Part shown: positions 9,006 through 17,213 of the stretch, one piece after another
Position numbering within the stretch: the first letter of the stretch is position 1
Layout of the letters: the number at the start of each line of letters is the position of its first letter
Source of the DNA: Myxococcales bacterium
Lineage (GTDB): Bacteria; Myxococcota_A; Polyangia; Polyangiales; Polyangiaceae
Assembly (NCBI GenBank): GCA_903642325.1
Contig: CAHJWM010000045.1
Span: 1 to 39,156 of the forward strand
Direction of reading: 5' to 3'
DNA length: 39,156 nt
Notes under the pieces: model-generated
The model's input: the letters and a program-made list of their open reading frames with translations, nothing else
Database searches by the model: none
Told to the model about the DNA's origin: nothing
Program-made: the position numbers and the translations under genes

Positions 9006-9455
9006 TGGTTCCCCGTGAACCGAGCTAGTTTCATGCCATCAACTAGGGCAGTCCGCTGTCTCCGGCAGTCCCCCTACAAATTCGGTTGCAGATGCCGCGC
9101 CGCCGCCGTCGGCATGTGCGCCTCACCGGGCTATCCGCCGGAGGTCATCGGGTAACACTAAAGTAACTTCAAGGGCTCAGCAGCCGCCGCAGCGCGGGAT
9201 TTCGCGTGCCGGCGGGCGCCCGCAACGCTTCGACGAGAAGCTTGCCGGACACCTGTTTGCAACAGACTTCGGCCGACCCTCAGGCGATGCGCCCCCTCAT
9301 GGATGACGCCGGCAACCCCTTCAGATCCGTCCCTATGAGCCACGAATCCAGGTCGAAGCCCTGAACGGTTTGATCAAGTTTAGCGGAGGGGACAACCGGT
9401 CGGTCACCCGTTCGAAACAATCGCGTACGCCCTACCTACCATGCGAGGTCAGAGA
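9006..9455. other. 450-bp divergent intergenic region
   Basis: This region separates the RND operon (leftward) from the nitrogen operon (rightward), so it must hold both promoters. Besides the repeat at 9025-9046 there is a small inverted repeat CTGTT-TGC-AACAG at 9253-9265 and a TTGATCAA palindrome at 9370-9377. I looked for a guanidine (ykkC-type) riboswitch and did not recognise one. No substrate-binding protein gene is present. Short open frames here (for example 9158-9343 minus) lack start signals or recognisable sequence. Confidence 0.5.
9025..9046. promoter_or_regulatory. Inverted repeat, candidate operator for RND operon
   Basis: CTAGTT at 9025-9030 and AACTAG at 9041-9046 form a perfect inverted repeat with 6-bp arms and a 10-bp spacer. 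It lies 20 bp upstream of the mdtA GTG start. The size and position suit a dimeric repressor such as those of the TetR family that often control efflux pumps. No regulator gene is adjacent, and no convincing -35/-10 pair could be placed, so the role is inferred from position only. Confidence 0.35.
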
Positions 9456-10544
9456 ATGACGTCACAATCCGAAACCTCGCGCCGTACCGCTCTGCCGAGC
9501 GAGCCATTGGCCCGTATGCTCGGCGTGCGCAAGCCGCTCGACGCGCAGGCTCGGTTTTGGATTGGGGTGCTGGCCTTTGCCCTGCCGTTTCTGTCTTGGT
9601 GCGCGATCAGCTACGTGCCGTTCATCTGGCATCCCCAAATTTTGGTCGAGGACGCGGGCGACAGCAAGATACCGGGTCAAAACAACTACATCGCCGTGGG
9701 TGACCGCGTGGACCTCGACGTCGTTATCTCACGCAATCGCGATCTCGACGCCGTGCACGCTCGGCGCGTGACGGGTCAGCGAGTCAATCCGATTTATCTA
9801 CAGTCCCCGCATGCGGTGGCTCGGGCCATGTACACCGCGTTCACCACCGCGCCCGAGCGGGATGGCGACGCCTGGCTGCACGAGAGCTTGCTGCAGAGTT
9901 GCAAGGTGATTTTTTGGGGTTTCTTTTGGTCCGCGGTCTTTGGGCTGCCGTTGGGCGTGCTGTGCGGCACATTTCCCTTCTTCGCTCGGCTGTTCGAGCC
10001 TTTCATCGACTTCGTGCGCTACATGCCGGCTCCGGTCTTCGGTGCGCTCGCGCTCACGGTGCTCGGTCTGAATGACGCGCCTAAAATCACGATCATTTTT
10101 ATTGGCACCTTTTTTCAGATGGTACTGATCGTATCCAATACCACCCGCTCGGTGGAAGTCTCGCTGCTGCAGGCCGCGCAGACGCTGGGCGCCAGCAAGC
10201 GCCAGTTAGTGTGGAACGTAGTAGTCCCCGGCGCAGTGCCCGGCTTGTATCGTGATATGCGCATCCTGCTCGGCTGGGCTTGGACGTACCTGGTCGTGGC
10301 GGAGCTCATCGGCGAAAAATCCGGTTTGAGCGCGTGGCTTTATCAACAGCAGCGTTACCGTCATTTCGACAACGTGTATGCCGCGATCGTGATCATTGGC
10401 CTGGTCGGGCTGATCACCGACCAATTTTTGGCCGTGGCCGGTCGCTACTTGTTTCCCTGGGAAACCGGTCAGACAAAGCTCGTGCGCGTAATACGGGCCA
10501 TGCGCCGCGCCCTGCCGCAACGCGCCCGCTTGGCCGGTACTTGA
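9456..10544 (+). CDS. ABC transporter permease, urea/guanidine-carboxylase-associated
   Basis: Inner-membrane permease of the NitT/TauT-type ABC family (TauC/SsuC-like), 362 aa. It has TM1 at about residues 35-55, a periplasmic insertion of roughly 80 residues, then a five-helix permease core. The core contains the EAA-type loop AAQTLGASKRQLVWNVVVPGA, which contacts the ATPase. ATG 9456 is preferred over ATG 9441 because GAGG lies just upstream of it. The long periplasmic insertion after TM1 is, as I recall, characteristic of the permeases in urea-carboxylase operons. The ATPase gene follows after 101 bp. The operon's usual periplasmic binding protein is missing here. Confidence 0.85.
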   Translation: MTSQSETSRRTALPSEPLARMLGVRKPLDAQARFWIGVLAFALPFLSWCAISYVPFIWHPQILVEDAGDSKIPGQNNYIAVGDRVDLDVVISRNRDLDAVHARRVTGQRVNPIYLQSPHAVARAMYTAFTTAPERDGDAWLHESLLQSCKVIFWGFFWSAVFGLPLGVLCGTFPFFARLFEPFIDFVRYMPAPVFGALALTVLGLNDAPKITIIFIGTFFQMVLIVSNTTRSVEVSLLQAAQTLGASKRQLVWNVVVPGAVPGLYRDMRILLGWAWTYLVVAELIGEKSGLSAWLYQQQRYRHFDNVYAAIVIIGLVGLITDQFLAVAGRYLFPWETGQTKLVRVIRAMRRALPQRARLAGT

Positions 10545-10645
10545 ACGTTTTCCCCGTGCCGGGCGCGCGGGATTGCTCCCCTACTTAAGGCGTTTCTTCT
10601 TCGAGCAGCGCCGGATGGGCTCCTGCGCGCCGAAAGTTACTGAAA

Positions 10646-11530
10646 ATGTCTGACGACCGCATTCAGCTCCCCAGCTACCTCGATCACGTTCCGGAAGTCC
10701 TCGAGTATTTCGCCGAGATCGACCAGCGCAAGGTGGTGCTCAGCATCGAGCACTTGTGCCGCGAATTCGACAGCCCAGACAGCCCCAATGGCAAGCTCGT
10801 CGCCCTTTCCGACATCAACTTCGAGGTCCGGCGCAATGAATTCATCAGCGTCATCGGTCCGTCGGGCTGCGGCAAGTCGACGCTCATCCGCGTCGTTGCG
10901 GGGCTGGAGGAACCGAGCGGCGGCATCGTTGCGGTCGACGGAGTGCCTGTGACCGGACCGGGCGCCGATCGCGGCATGGTGTTTCAGAACTACACGCTCT
11001 TCCCCTGGCTGACGGTGCGGAAAAACGTTTTGTTCGGGCCGAAGATGAAAGGCTTGCGAGACGACAAAGCGATGAAGGCGGCCGATGAGTGGCTGAAGCT
11101 CGTCGGCCTGACAGATTTCGCCGAGCTGTACCCAGCGCAGCTTTCCGGAGGCATGAAGCAGCGCGTTGCCATCGCGCGCGCCTTGGCCAACGACCCCCGC
11201 ATTCTACTGATGGACGAGCCCTTTGGAGCGCTCGACGCGCAGACTCGCGCCAGCATGCAAGCTCATCTTCTACGCATTTGGGCCGCGGCCGGGGTCACCG
11301 TGCTCTTCATCACTCATGATCTCGATGAAGCGATTTACCTGTCCGATCGCATCGTAGTGCTCGGCGCGCGGCCGGGTCGGATCTTGGAAGTCATCGAGGT
11401 CCCAGTCGCGCGGCCCCGCTCGCCGGAGCAGTTCCTTTCGGGTCATTTTCTGGCCACGAAAAAACGGCTAGAGGAGCTCATCCACCGGCGGGAGAACACG
11501 CCAAACTCGGGAGGATCGATGCATGATTGA
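10646..11530 (+). CDS. ABC transporter ATP-binding protein, NitT/TauT type
   Basis: Cytoplasmic ATPase, 294 aa, that should drive the adjacent permease. Walker A is GPSGCGKST, the signature is LSGGMKQR, Walker B is [12 protein letters not shown], and the switch His is in [10 protein letters not shown]. It has an N-terminal extension of about 35 residues before the ABC domain (it starts [15 protein letters not shown]), which is longer than the core TauB/SsuB proteins. It overlaps the next gene by 8 nt, so the transporter and the DUF1989 genes are one operon. The substrate is inferred from the operon to be guanidine, urea or a related compound. Confidence 0.9.
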   Translation: MSDDRIQLPSYLDHVPEVLEYFAEIDQRKVVLSIEHLCREFDSPDSPNGKLVALSDINFEVRRNEFISVIGPSGCGKSTLIRVVAGLEEPSGGIVAVDGVPVTGPGADRGMVFQNYTLFPWLTVRKNVLFGPKMKGLRDDKAMKAADEWLKLVGLTDFAELYPAQLSGGMKQRVAIARALANDPRILLMDEPFGALDAQTRASMQAHLLRIWAAAGVTVLFITHDLDEAIYLSDRIVVLGARPGRILEVIEVPVARPRSPEQFLSGHFLATKKRLEELIHRRENTPNSGGSMHD

Positions 11531-12245
11531 ACACTCATCGGAATGGCTCGTCGACGAGGGCCTGCGCGGCGGAGCGATGTGGTCTCGTATCGTGAAGCGG
11601 GGCCAAGTACTGCGCCTGACGGACGTTGAAGGTGGCGCGTCAGTCGCTGGACTCTTGTTCAACGCGGACTTCCCGCTCGAGCGCTACAATATGCCGGACA
11701 CGCTCAAGGCTCAGCACATCGCCCGCCTGACGCAGGGCCACGTGCTTTATTCCGACATGGGGCGTGTGTTGTGCTCGATCGTCGCGGACACCTGCGGCTG
11801 GCATGACACGCTCACGGGCGTCGGCAACATGGCCTCGAGTGTCGAAAAATACGGCCCCGGTGACTATCAAGCGCTGCGCAATGACTGGCGCAGGAATAGC
11901 CGCGACAATTTGCTCGTCGAGCTCGCCAAGTATGGCCTCGGCAAGCGAGACTTCGGACCAAATCTAAATTTCTTCGTAAAGGTCGGAGCAGACGCAGAGG
12001 GCAAGCTTTCCTGGGTGCCAGGGAACTCAAAACCTGGCTCGTACATCGAGCTACGCACCGAAATGAATACGCTGGTCGTGCTTTCGAACACGCCGCACCC
12101 GCTCGACCCTACACCCTCGTACGCAGTGCGGCCGCTCAGAATCGGTATTCGCCTAGCTGGGCCCGTCACTGCCGACGACGCCTGCCGCACCTCGTGCCCG
12201 GAGAATGAGCGCGGGTTTGCGCTCACTGAAGCTTATTACCTTTAA
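11523..12245 (+). CDS. DUF1989 protein UAAP1-type, likely carboxyguanidine deiminase subunit
   Basis: Urea-carboxylase-associated protein (DUF1989 family), 240 aa. Conserved features are [12 protein letters not shown] (17-28), [40 protein letters not shown] and the metal/active-site-like DTCGWHD (Cys91, His94, Asp95). In characterised guanidine-degrading bacteria two such proteins (CgdA and CgdB) form carboxyguanidine deiminase, which converts carboxyguanidine to allophanate and ammonia. GGGAGG lies upstream of ATG 11523, inside the end of the ATPase gene. Which of the two Cgd subunits it is I cannot settle, as naming differs between databases. It is diverged from its neighbour but shares the same fold motifs. 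Confidence 0.85.
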   Translation: MIEHSSEWLVDEGLRGGAMWSRIVKRGQVLRLTDVEGGASVAGLLFNADFPLERYNMPDTLKAQHIARLTQGHVLYSDMGRVLCSIVADTCGWHDTLTGVGNMASSVEKYGPGDYQALRNDWRRNSRDNLLVELAKYGLGKRDFGPNLNFFVKVGADAEGKLSWVPGNSKPGSYIELRTEMNTLVVLSNTPHPLDPTPSYAVRPLRIGIRLAGPVTADDACRTSCPENERGFALTEAYYL

Positions 12246-12255
12246 TTGGAGCTCA

Positions 12256-12897
12256 ATGGCACTTTCCGAAAGCTCACTCGACCCCAAGCATGCCAAGTTC
12301 GACACCGTGCTCGGTTCTGGGCTCGGGTTCAGTCACGTCCTCCGGCGTGGGGAAACGTTTCGCATCGTCGACTTGGAGGGTAACCAAGCGGTCGACACAT
12401 TGTTTTACGACGCCCACGATCCGAGCGAGCGTTATAGTGCCGTCGATACGATTCGCAGTCAGGGAGGAATCTACCTGAGCGCGGGCTCCCCGCTGATGTC
12501 GACCGAAGGCCGGATCATGCTCGAGATCACCGCCGACACCTGTGGTCGGCACGACACCGTCGGCGGCGCGTGCGCGGCCGAGTCGAACCAAGTCCGTTAC
12601 GCGCTCGACAAGAAGTACATGCACAGCTGCCGGGACAATTTTTTGCTCGAGATTGCCAATCGCCGTCCCGAGCTCACCAAACGCGATCTCACGGCGAACA
12701 TCAATTTTTTCATGAATGTGCCGGTTAGCCCAGAGGGCGAGCTGCATTTCGACGACGGCATCTCGGCGCCAGGGCGCTACGTGGAGATGCGCGCGGAAAG
12801 CGATGTTATCGTGCTCATTTCGAATTGTCCGCAGCTGAACAATCCGTGCAACGGTTACGACCCGACGCCCGTCCGTCTCTTGGTCTGGCCGGCGTGA
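12256..12897 (+). CDS. DUF1989 protein UAAP2-type, likely carboxyguanidine deiminase subunit
   Basis: Second DUF1989 protein, 213 aa. Motifs are [17 protein letters not shown] (36-52), [10 protein letters not shown], the cysteine/histidine motif DTCGRHD (Cys96, His99, Asp100), [15 protein letters not shown] and [15 protein letters not shown] 12256 is chosen because GGAG sits 5 nt upstream and the family starts near here; an open frame extends upstream into the preceding gene without family similarity. It lies 10 bp after UAAP1 and 64 bp before the carboxylase. The obligate pairing with UAAP1 and a urea-carboxylase homologue is the signature of guanidine breakdown, where the pair acts as one hetero-oligomeric deiminase. 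The assignment to a specific subunit is open. Confidence 0.85.
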   Translation: MALSESSLDPKHAKFDTVLGSGLGFSHVLRRGETFRIVDLEGNQAVDTLFYDAHDPSERYSAVDTIRSQGGIYLSAGSPLMSTEGRIMLEITADTCGRHDTVGGACAAESNQVRYALDKKYMHSCRDNFLLEIANRRPELTKRDLTANINFFMNVPVSPEGELHFDDGISAPGRYVEMRAESDVIVLISNCPQLNNPCNGYDPTPVRLLVWPA

Positions 12898-12961
12898 TTG
12901 GACGCTTCGCGCCGACTCCCCTCGGGCTCGGCGCACCGCAATTCTCGTAGCAGGAGGAAAC

Positions 12962-15900
12962 ATGTTCGAGAAAGTTCTGATCGCCAATCGGGGTGAGATC
13001 GCTTGTCGTGTCATTCGTACGCTGAGAAAGCTCGGCGTTGCCTCGGTCGCGGTTTATTCGGAGGCCGACCGCAACTCGCTTCACGTGCTGGAGGCCGACG
13101 AGAGCGTGTGTGTCGGTCCGGCGGCGGCTTCCGCCAGCTACCTGAACCGCGATGCAATCCTCGGCGCGGCGCAGCGGACGGGCGCGAAAGCGATCTTTCC
13201 GGGTTACGGCTTCCTCAGTGAGAATGCGCAGTTTGCCGAGGGGGTGGAGGCGGCAGGAATCGCTTTTGTCGGTCCTACTCCGGAACAGATGCGTCGCTTC
13301 GGCGTCAAGCACACCGCGCGCGAGCTGGTGCAGGAGCTCGGCGTTCCCCTGCTCTCGGGAACCCCGCTCTTGCCCAACGTGGGCGCGGCTATCGCCGCGG
13401 CGGAAAGCATCGGATATCCGGTGATGCTGAAGAGCACGGCGGGTGGGGGCGGAATCGGCATGCAAGTATGCCGAGACGCCACGAAAATTTCCGACGCTTT
13501 CGAGTCGGTGCGCTCGCTTGCTCAAAAGAATTTCGGCGAAGGTGGCGTCTTCTTGGAGCGCTTCGTCGAGCGCGCGCGACACATCGAGGTGCAGCTGTTC
13601 GGTGACGGCCACGGGCAAGTGATCGCACTCGGCGAGCGTGACTGCTCGGCCCAGCGCCGTCATCAAAAAGTGGTGGAAGAGACGCCCGCACCGCGGCTCC
13701 GACCAGAGGCACGAACGGCGCTGCTCGAGGCGGCGGTGCTCATCGGCTCCTCGGTGAATTACCGCTCCGCCGGCACCGTCGAGTTCGTATACGACGATGA
13801 TCGTGGAGAGTTCTACTTTCTGGAAGTCAACACGCGCCTGCAGGTCGAGCACGGGGTGACAGAGCTCGTCACGGGGGTGGATCTAGTGGAGTGGATGATT
13901 CGACTCGCCGCGGGGGAGACCCTGCCGCTCGAGCGCGCGCCCGAGCCACGTGGTCACGCGATTGAAGTCCGCGTGTACGCGGAAGATCCGGCGCGCGGTT
14001 TCAAGCCGAGCCCGGGGGTGCTGACCGAAGTCTCGTTCCCCGAGGGCGTGCGCGTCGACTCGTTCGTCGAGACGGGCACCGAGATCAGCGGCTTCTACGA
14101 CCCCATGATCGCCAAGCTGATGGCATTCGCAGAAGACCGCGAGCAAGCCATCTCCGCGCTTCGTCAAGCACTGGAGAAGACTCGGCTCGCAGGCACCGAG
14201 ACCAATCTCGCTTACCTGACCTATATCCTGGGTACGGACGTGTTTCGCGAGGGCCGCACGACGACGACCTACCTTGGCACATTGGCTTTTTCGAGCGCGA
14301 CGGTGGAGGTGATGAGCGCGGGAACGTTGAGCACGGTGCATGACTATCCGGGGCGCCTCGGCTATTGGGACGTGGGCATTCCGCCATCGGGTCCGTTCGA
14401 CGACCTCGGCTTTCGCTTGGCCAACCGCGTCGTGGGTAACGTGCCGGGCGCGCCAGCCCTCGAGCTCACCATCTCCGGCCCTACTCTGCGCTTCGCGACC
14501 GATACGGTGATCGCGCTCGCGGGCGCGGACATGGAGGCCGAGCTGGACGGCGTCGAGCTCCCGTACTTCGAGCCCGTTGCGGTGCGCGCGGGCCAGCAGC
14601 TCAGGCTCGGCGTCATTCGCGGCGCCGGCTGCCGAACGTACCTGGCCGTGCGGCATGGCTTCGACGTGCCCGAATACCTGGGCAGCCGTTCGACCTTCAC
14701 CCTGGGGGGCTTCGGGGGCCACGCCGGCCGCGCCCTACGGAAAGGGGACGTCTTGCGCTTACTGAGCACCGGTAATACCGAGGCGGATCCGATGGCGCTC
14801 GAAGTGAGCGCGAGGCCCGTGCTGAGCGAGACGTGGCAGATCGGCGTGCTGTACGGTCCGCACGGGGCGCCGGACTTCTTCACGCCCGCCGACATCGACA
14901 CGTTTTTCCGCAGTGACTTCGAGGTCCATTACAACTCGGCGCGCACGGGCATCCGGCTCATCGGGCCGCAGCCGGAGTGGGCTCGGGCGGACGGAGGCGA
15001 GGCCGGCCTCCATCCGTCGAACATTCACGACAACGCCTACGCGTTTGGCACCATCGACTTCACCGGCGACATGCCGATCATCCTTGGCCCGGACGGGCCG
15101 AGCCTCGGCGGTTTCGTCTGCCCCGCGACTATCGTACGCGCCGAGTTGTGGAAGGTTGGCCAGCTACGTCCCGGAAATCAAGTGCGTTTCATCCCCGTGG
15201 CCCGAGCTGCGGCGGAGCTAGCGCTGTCCGAGCAGGACCGCGCAGTCAGTGAGCGCAAGGCCCAACCGAATTCGCCACTCACTGCCGTGCCCACGGTGGA
15301 CGCGGTGCTTCGGCGCTTGCCAGCGCGGGGTGAGGCGCCACGAGTGGTCTATCGGCCCGCGGGGGACGAGTTTTTGCTCGTCGAGTACGGCGAGGCCGTG
15401 CTCGACCTCGAACTGCGCTTCCGCGTTCACGCGCTGATGGAGTGGCTGCGCCATGAAACACTGCCTGGGATCATCGATCTTACGCCGGGCATTCGTTCCC
15501 TGCAAATTCATTACGATAGTCAACGGTTGGGGTTTTCCCGACTCCTGGACGTGCTCGCGCGCGCTGAAAGCGAGCTGCCATCGGTCGACGCGATCGATGT
15601 GCCGACACGCGTCGTGCACATGCCGCTGTCTTGGGACGACCCAGAGACACGTTTGGCGATCGAGAAGTACACGCAAATCGTGCGCAAGGGCGCACCCTGG
15701 ACGCCAAGCAATATCGAGTTCATTCGGCGCATCAACGGCCTACCGGACGAGCAAGCGGTAAAAGACATCGTATTTGGTGCTCGTTACCTGGTGCTCGGGC
15801 TGGGCGATGTTTACCTGGGAGCGCCGGTCGCGACACCGCTCGATCCGCGACACCGCTTGGTGACGACGAAATACAATCCCGCGCGCACCTGGACGCCGGA

Positions 15901-16552
15901 GAACGCAGTGGGTATCGGCGGCGCGTACATGTGCGTCTACGGCATGGAAGGGCCTGGCGGCTATCAATTCGTGGGCCGCACCGTACAGGTTTACAACCGC
16001 TTCAAGACCACGAAACACTTTCAAGGCGCCACCCCATGGTTGCTGCGATTTTTCGATCAAATTCGGTTCTATCCAGTCGACGCCAAGGAGCTTTTGGAGA
16101 TGCGCGAGGCGTTTCCGCACGGTCGCTTGCCGCTCAAAATCGAGGATCAGCGCTTCCGCTTGGCGGACTATCGTCGGTTTCTGGCGCAAGAGTCAGAATC
16201 TATTGCCGCCTTTCGTGCGCTTCAGCGCGGTGCCTTCGCTGAAGAGCGCCAGCGCTGGATGGATTCGGGTCAGCTCAACTTCAGCGTCGAGCCGGCAGAG
16301 GCGGGGCCAGGCGCGAGCGGTCGTTCTTGGGATGGCGGGACCATCGTCGAGAGCGGGGTGCCGGGCAGCATCTGGAAGCTCTTGGTGAAGGCCGGGCAAC
16401 GCGTGGCGAAGGGCGAGGTCGTCGCCATCATCGAGTCGATGAAAATGGAGATCGCCATCGAAGCGCCCGTAGCTGGCTTGGTGCTGGAAGTCGTCGCCGC
16501 CGAGGGTAGACCCATCGCCCCCGGTCAGCCCGTGATCGTGATCAAAAATTAG
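12962..16552 (+). CDS. Biotin-dependent urea/guanidine carboxylase
   Basis: ATP- and biotin-dependent carboxylase, 1196 aa, the usual length for stand-alone bacterial urea/guanidine carboxylases. Domain order: biotin carboxylase 1-445 (ATP-grasp loop GGGGIGMQ, QRRHQKVVEE, EVNTRLQVEH); carboxyltransferase made of a KipA-like half from about 447 and a KipI-like half from about 792; BCCP domain from about 1125. Biotin attachment is Lys1161 in ESMKMEI, confirmed in the DNA at 16442. AGGAGG precedes ATG 12962. There is no fused allophanate hydrolase. The UAAP pair upstream suggests guanidine as the substrate, giving carboxyguanidine, rather than urea. Guanidine and urea carboxylases cannot be separated here on sequence alone. 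Confidence 0.92.
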   Translation: MFEKVLIANRGEIACRVIRTLRKLGVASVAVYSEADRNSLHVLEADESVCVGPAAASASYLNRDAILGAAQRTGAKAIFPGYGFLSENAQFAEGVEAAGIAFVGPTPEQMRRFGVKHTARELVQELGVPLLSGTPLLPNVGAAIAAAESIGYPVMLKSTAGGGGIGMQVCRDATKISDAFESVRSLAQKNFGEGGVFLERFVERARHIEVQLFGDGHGQVIALGERDCSAQRRHQKVVEETPAPRLRPEARTALLEAAVLIGSSVNYRSAGTVEFVYDDDRGEFYFLEVNTRLQVEHGVTELVTGVDLVEWMIRLAAGETLPLERAPEPRGHAIEVRVYAEDPARGFKPSPGVLTEVSFPEGVRVDSFVETGTEISGFYDPMIAKLMAFAEDREQAISALRQALEKTRLAGTETNLAYLTYILGTDVFREGRTTTTYLGTLAFSSATVEVMSAGTLSTVHDYPGRLGYWDVGIPPSGPFDDLGFRLANRVVGNVPGAPALELTISGPTLRFATDTVIALAGADMEAELDGVELPYFEPVAVRAGQQLRLGVIRGAGCRTYLAVRHGFDVPEYLGSRSTFTLGGFGGHAGRALRKGDVLRLLSTGNTEADPMALEVSARPVLSETWQIGVLYGPHGAPDFFTPADIDTFFRSDFEVHYNSARTGIRLIGPQPEWARADGGEAGLHPSNIHDNAYAFGTIDFTGDMPIILGPDGPSLGGFVCPATIVRAELWKVGQLRPGNQVRFIPVARAAAELALSEQDRAVSERKAQPNSPLTAVPTVDAVLRRLPARGEAPRVVYRPAGDEFLLVEYGEAVLDLELRFRVHALMEWLRHETLPGIIDLTPGIRSLQIHYDSQRLGFSRLLDVLARAESELPSVDAIDVPTRVVHMPLSWDDPETRLAIEKYTQIVRKGAPWTPSNIEFIRRINGLPDEQAVKDIVFGARYLVLGLGDVYLGAPVATPLDPRHRLVTTKYNPARTWTPENAVGIGGAYMCVYGMEGPGGYQFVGRTVQVYNRFKTTKHFQGATPWLLRFFDQIRFYPVDAKELLEMREAFPHGRLPLKIEDQRFRLADYRRFLAQESESIAAFRALQRGAFAEERQRWMDSGQLNFSVEPAEAGPGASGRSWDGGTIVESGVPGSIWKLLVKAGQRVAKGEVVAIIESMKMEIAIEAPVAGLVLEVVAAEGRPIAPGQPVIVIKN

Positions 16553-16579
16553 GTGATCGCGCGGCCAACGCGAACTTGC

Positions 16580-16606
16580 CACGGTGAGGCACGCCCGCAC
16601 ACCGTG
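16580..16606 (+). terminator. Hairpin after carboxylase gene, possible terminator
   Basis: CACGGTG at 16580-16586 pairs with CACCGTG at 16600-16606 (7-bp stem, 13-nt loop), 27 bp after the carboxylase stop. No T-run follows, so it may be a weak or factor-assisted end of the nitrogen operon, or chance. Confidence 0.25.
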
Positions 16607-16655
16607 CCGATGGGGAGCCGCCGTTGTATGCGCGATGGCGATCCGCTGGGCACTC

Positions 16656-16670
16656 GGCACAGTGGTTGCA
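16656..16670 (+). promoter_or_regulatory. Sigma-54-like -24/-12 element
   Basis: GGCAC at 16656-16660 and TTGCA at 16666-16670 have the exact GG-to-GC spacing of a sigma-54 promoter (consensus TGGCAC-N5-TTGCA); only the first base differs from the core. Predicted transcription would begin almost at ATG 16683, leaving nearly no leader, which argues against function. Its place after a nitrogen operon is why it is recorded. Confidence 0.25.
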
Positions 16671-16682
16671 AAAGTCGTTATT

Positions 16683-17213
16683 ATGAATCAAGTGCCCAGT
16701 AACATCGCGTCCGCCGGTACGGCCCCGAAAGCGGAGCATCACTTCTTCGAGATGCTGCGAGAGTTCGAGACTGCGACGGTCATCACGCGCGCCCGCGCCG
16801 GAAATCTGCATGGCCGGCCGATGGCGGTCGCCGATGTCGCGGCCGACGGCACACTGTGGTTCGTCACTGCTGTCGACTCGACCAAAGTACTGGAAATTAG
16901 AGATGATTCTCGGGCCATGGTCTCCCTACAAAGCGCTCATCGGTACGTGACGATCAACGGTCACTTCGAGCTCGTGGCCGACCGCGCCAAAATCGACGAG
17001 CTCTGGAAGGAGGCCTATCGCCTTTGGTTCGACGGCAAAGGGGATCCAGAGTTGGTTCTGTTGCGCTTTACTCCGTTCGACGCCGAGTACTGGGACAATT
17101 CGGGCATGCATGGCGTCAAGCGCGCATTCGAGGCCGCTAGCGCCTACTTACACGGTCAGAAACTAGAGCCTTCGGAATATGATCCCGAAGCGCACGCGCG
17201 AGTGGAGCTATAG
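16683..17213 (+). CDS. Pyridoxamine 5'-phosphate oxidase-family (general stress protein 26-like)
   Basis: Small split-barrel flavin-binding protein, 176 aa, similar in layout to general stress protein 26 (COG3871). The core runs from HHFFEMLREFETATVITRA through GRPMAVADV, LWFVTAVDSTKVLEI and ITINGH-like strands (YVTINGHFELV), ending in WKEAYRLWFDG and LLRFTPFDAEYWDN, all typical of the group. These proteins bind FMN, F420 or haem-type ligands; the true PdxH reaction is unlikely at this length. ATG 16683 is chosen because family similarity begins just after it; an open frame extends further upstream without similarity. No clear Shine-Dalgarno is visible. Its last 35 nt overlap the next gene's start. 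Confidence 0.8.
   Translation: MNQVPSNIASAGTAPKAEHHFFEMLREFETATVITRARAGNLHGRPMAVADVAADGTLWFVTAVDSTKVLEIRDDSRAMVSLQSAHRYVTINGHFELVADRAKIDELWKEAYRLWFDGKGDPELVLLRFTPFDAEYWDNSGMHGVKRAFEAASAYLHGQKLEPSEYDPEAHARVEL

Noticed and set aside
9043-9078. CTAGGG followed by a C/G-rich stretch, suggestive of a ykkC guanidine riboswitch
   Set aside because: The other conserved elements (GGTCCGAGAG, AAAAGCCCGGGA) are absent, and AACTAG here is one arm of a repeat facing the other operon.
9158-9343. 61-codon open frame on the minus strand between the two operons
   Set aside because: Low-complexity Arg/Ala composition and no start signal; likely chance.
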